Origin: DASUPK01 sp963797265
GTDB lineage: Bacteria; Actinomycetota; Thermoleophilia; Solirubrobacterales; 70-9
Direction: 5' to 3'
Length of the DNA stretch: 64,000 bases
Assembly: GCA_963797265.1 (NCBI GenBank)
Contig: CAWCOY010000003.1
Span: 496,001 to 560,000 of the forward strand
The notes under the pieces were generated by a model, which did not search any database, was not told the origin of the DNA, and worked only from the letters and a program-made list of their open reading frames with translations. The position numbers and the translations under genes are program-made. Of this stretch, positions 58,093 through 64,000 are shown in pieces; the stretch's first letter is position 1; the number at the start of each line of letters is the position of its first letter.

Positions 58093-61000
58093 GTGCGAGC
58101 GCTGGGCGCGGGCTGGCTGGCCGCCGCCGCCGTCCTTCTGTGCACCGCTCTGTGGTCCACTGCCGAGGTCGCCCAGGCGCAGGTCGTCGACCCATGCGAC
58201 CCGCCGATCCAGAACGCGATCGTCGCCGAGAACTGCTTAACGGGCAACCCGCAGAGCGAGTGGGACGTGACCGGTGGCGGGGACCCCGACATTCAGGGGT
58301 TCGCCACCGACATCAGCGTCGACCAGGGCCAGACGGTCCATTTCAAGGTCGACACCCCCTCGAGCGCATACCACCTGGACATCTACCGGATGGGCTACTA
58401 CGGCGGTCTTGGCGCCCGCAAGGTGGCCACCGTCACACCCTCGGCGACCCTGCCGCAGGCGCAGCCCGATTGCATCGACGACCCAGAGACGACCGGGCTG
58501 ACCGACTGCGGCAACTGGGCGGAGTCCGCCTCCTGGGCGGTCCCGGCCGACGCCGTCTCCGGGATCTACTTCGCGAAGCTCGTCCGCACCGATCAGGCCT
58601 CCGACGGCAGCCACATCTTCTTCATCGTCCGCGACGACGACGGCGGCTCGGACCTGCTCTTCCAGACCCAGGACACCACCTGGCAGGCCTACAACCAATA
58701 CGGCGGCAGGAGCCTCTACCAGAGCAGCGACGGCGGGCCCGGGACGAATCCGGCCCGCGCCTACAAGGTCAGCTACAACCGCCCCCTCACCACCCGCGGT
58801 CCAACCCCCGAAGACTCGCCTTTCAACGCCGAGTACCCGATGGTCCGGTTCCTCGAGCGAAACGGCTACGACGTCTCCTACTTCACCGGGGTGGACAGCG
58901 CCCGGTTCGGGAGCGAGATCCAGGAGCACCAGGCCTTCCTCTCGGTCGGCCACGACGAGTACTGGTCCGCCACCCAGCGCGCCAACGTCGAGGCGGCCCG
59001 GGCCGCCGGCGTCGACCTCGCCTTCTTCTCCGGCAACGAGAGCTTCTGGAAGACCCGCTGGGAGCCCAGTACCGCCGACGGCTCCAGCACCGACCACCGG
59101 ACGCTCGTCTGTTACAAGGAGACCCACGCCAACGCCAAGATCGACCCCGAGCCGAACGTCTGGACGGGGACCTGGCGCGATCCCCGCTTCAGCCCGCCGG
59201 CGGACGGCGGCCGTCCCGAGAACGCGGTCACGGGCACGATGTTCAGGGTCAACTCCGGCACCTCCGCGATCGACGTGCCGGCGGCCGACGGCAGGATGCG
59301 CATCTGGCGCAACACCAGCGTCGCCTCGCAGGCGCCGGGCCAGACCGCCACCCTGACCGACGGCACACTCGGGTACGAATGGGACGAGGCGCCCGAGAAC
59401 GGCGTCCGTCCGGCCGGGCTCGTGCAGCTTTCCTCGACCACGAGGAGCGGCGTCCAGATCCTCCAGGACTTCGGCTCGACGTACGGGTCCGGCACCGCGA
59501 CACACCACCTGACCATGTACAAGGCCCCGAGCGGGGCTCTCGTCTTCGGCGCCGGCACGATCCAGTGGTCCTGGGGGCTCGACGGAAATCACGATCGCGG
59601 CAGCTCCACCCCCGACCCGCGCATGCAGCAGGCGACTGTCAACGTGCTCGCCGACATGGGCGCCCAGCCCGACACGCTGCAGGGCGACCTGGTGCCGGCG
59701 ACCGCCTCGACCGACACGGATCCCCCCAGCTCGGTGATCAACTCGCCGCTTGACGGCTCCAACGTGGAGAGCGGCCAGCCGGTCACGATCAGCGGCACGG
59801 CCACGGACGCCGCGGGAGAGTCCGGCGGCGGTCAGGTCGGGAGCGTCGAGGTCTCGACCGATGGCGGGACCACCTGGCACCCGGCGCAAGGACGTGCCAA
59901 CTGGACCTACTCCTGGACCCCGGGCGCCACCGGCAGCGCCACGATCAAGACACGCGCGGCAGACGACAGCGCCAACCTCGAGACGCCCAGCGCGGGCGTC
60001 ACCGTCAACGTCACCTCCCGCACCTGCCCCTGCTCGATCTGGAACGACTCCTTCACCGCCCCCGAGGAGAACGACCCGGCCGCGGTCGAGCTCGGCGTCA
60101 AGTTCCGCTCCGACGAGGCCGGCTTCATCACGGGTCTGCGGTTCTACAAGACCTCCGGCAACACGGGCACCCACGTCGGCCACCTCTGGACTACAGATGG
60201 CACCCCGCTGGCCGAGGCGAGCTTCGGCGGCGAGACCGCCTCCGGCTGGCAGGAGGTGAGCCTCGACAACCCGGTGGAGATCAACGCCAATACGACCTAC
60301 ATCGCGTCCTATCACGCCCCTGCCGGCCACTACGCCGCCACAAGCGGCTACTTCGCCAGCGGCGGCTTCGACAGCGCCCCGCTTCACGCGCTGGGTGATG
60401 GGGTCGACGGATCAAACGGCGTCTACAGGTACGGGCCATCCGGAAGCTTCCCGACCGACACCTTCCAGTCGAGCAACTACTGGGTGGACGTCGTCTTCGA
60501 GAACACCGTGGGGCCGGACACCACCCCGCCGACGATCACCGCGCGCTCGCCGGTCGACGCCGCCACCAACGTCTCGTCCGGTGCCAACGTCACCGCGACC
60601 TTCAGCGAGCCGATGGACCCGGCCACGATCAACGGGACCACCTTCGAGCTGCGCGATTCGTCGAACGCGCTCGTCCCCGCCGCCGTCACCTACAACGCCG
60701 CCCAGCGAAGGGCGATCCTCGACCCGAACAGCGCCCTCCAGAACTCGACCACCTACACGGCAACCGTGAAGGGCGGCGCCGGCGGCGTCACTGACGACGC
60801 CAGCCCGGCCAACGCGCTCGCCTCCGACTCGACCTGGTCCTTCACCACCGCGGCGCCACCGCCTCCCCCACCCGACGAGGGCCCCGGCGGCCCGATCCTG
60901 GTGATCTCGAACGCCGCCAACCCGTTCAGCCGCTACTTCGCCGAGATCCTCCGGGCCGAGGGGCTGAACGAGTTCACCGCCACGGACATCACCAACGTGA

Positions 61001-64000
61001 CCACGTCCGTCCTGAACGCGCATGACGTCGCGATCCTCGGCGAGGGCCCGCTCAGCGCCGGCCAGGCCCAGATGCTGAGCGACTGGGTGCAGGCCGGCGG
61101 CAATCTGATCGCGAACCGTCCTGATCCACAGCTCGCCGGCCTGCTGGGCCTGACTCCGGCCGGCACCCCACTCTCGAACGCGTATCTGCAGGTCGACACC
61201 GGGGCCGGCCCCGGGGCGGGGATCGTCGGCCAGACGATCCAGTACCACGGGTCGGCCGACCGATACACGACCAATGGCGCCCAGACGATCGCAACGCTCT
61301 ACTCGGACGCCACCACGGCGACGGCGAACCCCGCGGTGACCATGCAAACCGTCGGCACGAACGGCGGCCACGCCGCCGCCTTCACCTACGACCTTGCTCG
61401 CTCGATCGTCTACACGCACCAGGGCAACCCCGCCTGGTCGGGAGACGAGCGCGACAGCTCGGTGGGCGGGAGCCAGCTGATCCGCTCCGACGATCTCTTC
61501 TTCGGCGCCAAGACCGGCGATGTGCAGCCCGACTGGGTGGACCTCAACAAGGTCGCAATCCCGCAGGCCGATGAGCAGCAACACCTGCTGACAAACCTGA
61601 TCGAGCAGATGAACCTGGACCGCAAGCCGCTGCCGCGGTTCTGGTTCCTGCCCCACGACAAGAAGGCTGCAGTGGTGATGACAGGAGACGACCACGGCAA
61701 CGGTGGCACCGTCGGTCGCTTCCAGCAGTACCAGGCCGACAGCCCGTCCGGCTGTTCGGTCGCCGACTGGCAGTGCGTGCGGGGCACTTCCTACGTCTAC
61801 CCGGGCACCCCGATCACCGACTCCCAGGCCGCCGCCTTCCAGAGCCAGGGGTTCGAGATCGCGCTGCACGTTCTGACCAACTGCCAGAACTGGAGCGACC
61901 AAGCCCAGCTCGAGTCCTTCTACTCCAGCCAGCTGGCGGCCTTCGCCGCCGACTACCCGAGCCTGAATCCGCCGGCTACAAATCGCACGCACTGCATCGC
62001 CTGGAGCGACTGGGCGACCCAGCCGAAGGTGGAGCTCGAGAACGGCATCCGCCTCGACACCAACTACTACTACTGGCCGCCGGACTGGATCCAGGACCGC
62101 CCGGGGATGTTCACCGGCTCGGGGATGCCGATGCGCTTCGCCGACCTCGACGGCTCGATGATCGACGTGTACCAGGCGACCACCCAGATGACCGACGAGT
62201 CGGGTCAGACATACCCCTTCAACATCGACTCGCTGCTCAACAAGGCGCTCGGGACCGAGGGCTACTACGGCATCTTCACGGCGAACATGCACACCGACAA
62301 CGTCTCGAGCGCGGGTTCGGATGCGATCGTCGCCTCGGCGCAGTCACGGGGCGTCCCGATCGTCTCCGCCCAGCAGATGCTCCAGTGGCTCGACGGACGA
62401 AACCAGTCCTCCTTCAACGGGATCTCCTGGAGCGGTAACACGCTCAGCTTCAGCGTCAGCCACGCCGCCGGCGCCAACGGGCTCCGCGGAATGGTGCCGA
62501 CCACCTCCTCGGTTGGAGCGCTGACCACCCTGAAGCGCGACGGCGTCCAGATCCCCGCCACAGACACCCAGACGATCAAGGGCCGCGAGTACGCGTTCTT
62601 CGACGCGACCGCCGGCAACTACGAGGCGACCTACGCCATCGACAACACCGCGCCCACGATCTCCGACGTCGCCGCCTCGGCCCACGGGGACGGCACCGCC
62701 GACATCACCTGGAACACCGACGAGGCCTCCGACTCCCGCGTCGACTACGGCACCAGCGCGGACTCGCTGACCTCGCAGCAGAGCAGCCCGGGGCTGACCA
62801 CCTCCCACAACACCCAGCTCAGCGGCCTGATGCCCAACACCACCTACTACTACCGGGTGAGCTCCACCGACGCCGCCAACAACACGGCGACGGAGCCCAA
62901 TCCACCGGCGGCCCCGGCGAGCTTCACCACCCCCTCGGCGACCTTCACCGACACCACCGTCTCTGACTTCGGCGCCGGCACCCCCGACGCCAACACCTAC
63001 ATCTCCCAGACCGGCAACGGCGAAGTCACCCTGAAGCCGACGGAGGGCCAGGAGTTCTCGGGCGGCTCACTCCCGACCGGGTGGGAGAGCGGAGTCTGGA
63101 CTACCGGCGGCGGCGCCACGGTTTCCAGCGGCCTTCTCCACGTTGACGGCGGCTTCGCCAGGACCACCGCGACCTACGGCTCAGGACGCTCGCTCGAGTT
63201 CGTGGCCAACTTGAGCGGCCAGGCGGCCGAGCACGTCGGCTTCGGGGTGGACCTCAACAACGACCCCAACTGGGCGATCTTCAGCGTCATGGCCGACGGC
63301 AGCTTCAACGCCCGGACCAACGGCCCCGCCACGACCAATACGCCGCTTCCGAGCAACCTGCTCGGATCGCCGCACCTCTACCGGATCGAGTGGGGCGCGA
63401 CGGAGGTCCGCTTCTACGTGGACGGCGCCCTGGTCGCGACCCAGGCCGCCAATTTCGGCACCACCCAGATGCGCCCGATCGCCAGCGACTTCACCGCCGG
63501 GGGCGGCGAGGTCAGTGTGGACTGGATTCGGATGACCCCCTACCCGGCCTCCGGAACCTTCACCTCCCGCGTCTTTGACGCCGGCCAGGCCGCCGAGTGG
63601 GGCGCGCTCACCTGGCACGCCAACGCCCCGCCGAACACGAGCGTTCAGATCAGCGTCCGCACCGGCGACACGCCCACCCCCGACGGGACCTGGAGCGCCT
63701 TCACCCCGATCAACAGCAGCGGCGGTGACATCCCCGGCAACTCCCGCTACGTGCAATACCAGGCTCAGCTCGGTTCAAGCGATCCGAACCAGACGCCCAC
63801 CCTGAGCGACGTCTCGATCGCCTACACGACCGGGGCGGACACGACAGCACCAACAATCACGCAGAGGACGCCGGCGCCGAACGCCACCGACGTCCCACGG
63901 AACACGAACGTCGATGTCCAGTTCAGCGAGCCGATGAACCCGGCGACGATCGACAGCTCGACCGTTCGACTGCGAAAGCAGGGGGCGGGCAGCGACGTGC
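58093..64000 (+). CDS. Giant secreted multidomain protein (partial)
   Basis: At least 1969 residues, open to the window end. GTG 58093 follows GGAAGGGG and begins a signal peptide ('GWLAAAAVLLCTALWSTAEVAQA'). In order: residues about 70-530 resemble the C-terminal part of the N,N-dimethylformamidase large subunit ('VGHDEYWSATQRANVEAA', 'LAFFSGNESFWKTRWE'); an Ig-like domain (about 540-636); DUF4082 (about 643-800); a Big_5-like Ig domain (806-922); a Pro linker; a DUF4350/GATase-like domain (933-1035); a deacetylase-like NodB-fold segment (about 1190-1440, 'AVVMTGDDHGNGG'); Fn3/phosphatase-like (1520-1615); a LamG-like domain (1653-1812); and a second Big_5 beginning near 1916. Probably cell-surface or extracellular. 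Activities are inferred. Confidence 0.8.
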   Translation, partial: MRALGAGWLAAAAVLLCTALWSTAEVAQAQVVDPCDPPIQNAIVAENCLTGNPQSEWDVTGGGDPDIQGFATDISVDQGQTVHFKVDTPSSAYHLDIYRMGYYGGLGARKVATVTPSATLPQAQPDCIDDPETTGLTDCGNWAESASWAVPADAVSGIYFAKLVRTDQASDGSHIFFIVRDDDGGSDLLFQTQDTTWQAYNQYGGRSLYQSSDGGPGTNPARAYKVSYNRPLTTRGPTPEDSPFNAEYPMVRFLERNGYDVSYFTGVDSARFGSEIQEHQAFLSVGHDEYWSATQRANVEAARAAGVDLAFFSGNESFWKTRWEPSTADGSSTDHRTLVCYKETHANAKIDPEPNVWTGTWRDPRFSPPADGGRPENAVTGTMFRVNSGTSAIDVPAADGRMRIWRNTSVASQAPGQTATLTDGTLGYEWDEAPENGVRPAGLVQLSSTTRSGVQILQDFGSTYGSGTATHHLTMYKAPSGALVFGAGTIQWSWGLDGNHDRGSSTPDPRMQQATVNVLADMGAQPDTLQGDLVPATASTDTDPPSSVINSPLDGSNVESGQPVTISGTATDAAGESGGGQVGSVEVSTDGGTTWHPAQGRANWTYSWTPGATGSATIKTRAADDSANLETPSAGVTVNVTSRTCPCSIWNDSFTAPEENDPAAVELGVKFRSDEAGFITGLRFYKTSGNTGTHVGHLWTTDGTPLAEASFGGETASGWQEVSLDNPVEINANTTYIASYHAPAGHYAATSGYFASGGFDSAPLHALGDGVDGSNGVYRYGPSGSFPTDTFQSSNYWVDVVFENTVGPDTTPPTITARSPVDAATNVSSGANVTATFSEPMDPATINGTTFELRDSSNALVPAAVTYNAAQRRAILDPNSALQNSTTYTATVKGGAGGVTDDASPANALASDSTWSFTTAAPPPPPPDEGPGGPILVISNAANPFSRYFAEILRAEGLNEFTATDITNVTTSVLNAHDVAILGEGPLSAGQAQMLSDWVQAGGNLIANRPDPQLAGLLGLTPAGTPLSNAYLQVDTGAGPGAGIVGQTIQYHGSADRYTTNGAQTIATLYSDATTATANPAVTMQTVGTNGGHAAAFTYDLARSIVYTHQGNPAWSGDERDSSVGGSQLIRSDDLFFGAKTGDVQPDWVDLNKVAIPQADEQQHLLTNLIEQMNLDRKPLPRFWFLPHDKKAAVVMTGDDHGNGGTVGRFQQYQADSPSGCSVADWQCVRGTSYVYPGTPITDSQAAAFQSQGFEIALHVLTNCQNWSDQAQLESFYSSQLAAFAADYPSLNPPATNRTHCIAWSDWATQPKVELENGIRLDTNYYYWPPDWIQDRPGMFTGSGMPMRFADLDGSMIDVYQATTQMTDESGQTYPFNIDSLLNKALGTEGYYGIFTANMHTDNVSSAGSDAIVASAQSRGVPIVSAQQMLQWLDGRNQSSFNGISWSGNTLSFSVSHAAGANGLRGMVPTTSSVGALTTLKRDGVQIPATDTQTIKGREYAFFDATAGNYEATYAIDNTAPTISDVAASAHGDGTADITWNTDEASDSRVDYGTSADSLTSQQSSPGLTTSHNTQLSGLMPNTTYYYRVSSTDAANNTATEPNPPAAPASFTTPSATFTDTTVSDFGAGTPDANTYISQTGNGEVTLKPTEGQEFSGGSLPTGWESGVWTTGGGATVSSGLLHVDGGFARTTATYGSGRSLEFVANLSGQAAEHVGFGVDLNNDPNWAIFSVMADGSFNARTNGPATTNTPLPSNLLGSPHLYRIEWGATEVRFYVDGALVATQAANFGTTQMRPIASDFTAGGGEVSVDWIRMTPYPASGTFTSRVFDAGQAAEWGALTWHANAPPNTSVQISVRTGDTPTPDGTWSAFTPINSSGGDIPGNSRYVQYQAQLGSSDPNQTPTLSDVSIAYTTGADTTAPTITQRTPAPNATDVPRNTNVDVQFSEPMNPATIDSSTVRLRKQGAGSDV

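Noticed and set aside
58237..60387. 716-codon open frame on the minus strand
   Set aside because: It is the complement of the giant secreted gene, lacks any recognisable domain, and has the Gly/Ala/Val/Arg-rich composition of a high-GC shadow frame.
60412..62292. 626-codon open frame on the minus strand
   Set aside because: Same reason: it mirrors the giant secreted gene, where the plus-strand reading gives clear Ig and deacetylase-like motifs.

Overview
The window is high-GC, gene-dense bacterial DNA, most likely from an actinobacterium of the class Thermoleophilia (Solirubrobacterales-like). This is inferred from several things together: an InhA-type enoyl reductase inside a type II fatty-acid operon, a NarL-type two-component pair, a short primary sigma factor, secreted beta-propeller and Ig-rich proteins, a stand-alone PD-(D/E)XK protein, and start-region remnants resembling the SnoaL-like proteins I recall as common in that class. 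No rRNA is present. Three complete tRNAs are visible: Thr-CGT, Tyr-GTA and Thr-GGT.

Layout. 1-3140: the tail of a SigG-like sigma factor, an MFS exporter with an apparent 5' frameshift, a small ABM-like protein, and a frameshifted serine hydrolase. 3141-13638: an acyl-CoA synthetase, a sensor kinase/response regulator pair, then one tightly coupled fatty-acid synthesis operon: fabD, fabH, fabG, acpP, fabF, an acyl-CoA carboxylase carboxyltransferase, a MaoC hot-dog protein and an InhA-type enoyl reductase. No FabZ is present, so the MaoC protein is the obvious dehydratase candidate. 13639-21736: an AhpD-like protein, a crotonase, tRNA-Thr(CGT), a very large secreted subtilase-like protein whose active site looks degraded, two uncharacterised genes and a lipoprotein.

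21737-48869 is a polysaccharide biosynthesis and export region of about 27 kb: a nucleotide-sugar dehydrogenase, GT2 and GT4 glycosyltransferases, two GDP-mannose 4,6-dehydratases, a GDP-fucose-synthase-like epimerase, three methyltransferases, two polytopic membrane proteins, a Wzm/Wzt ABC exporter and a sulfotransferase. A small coiled-coil gene directly followed by a GT4 gene occurs twice here, in convergent orientation around the ABC exporter. A 164-bp hairpin-forming MITE-like element sits on the stop codon of one GT2 gene. Two GT2 genes lack any usable ATG/GTG/TTG and seem to start at CTG.

48979-57718 is housekeeping and mixed: family 5 uracil-DNA glycosylase, PgsA, GTP cyclohydrolase FolE2, the primary sigma factor, an AbrB-like protein, tRNA-Tyr, a PD-(D/E)XK nuclease-like gene, an SDR, tRNA-Thr(GGT), a small secreted protein, an FHA membrane protein and an acyl-CoA dehydrogenase. 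The 3' half of tRNA-Thr(GGT) is duplicated 1.2 kb downstream. 57719-64000 holds a promoter region with 13-bp direct repeats and a long leader, then the first 1969 codons of a giant secreted multidomain protein that runs off the window.
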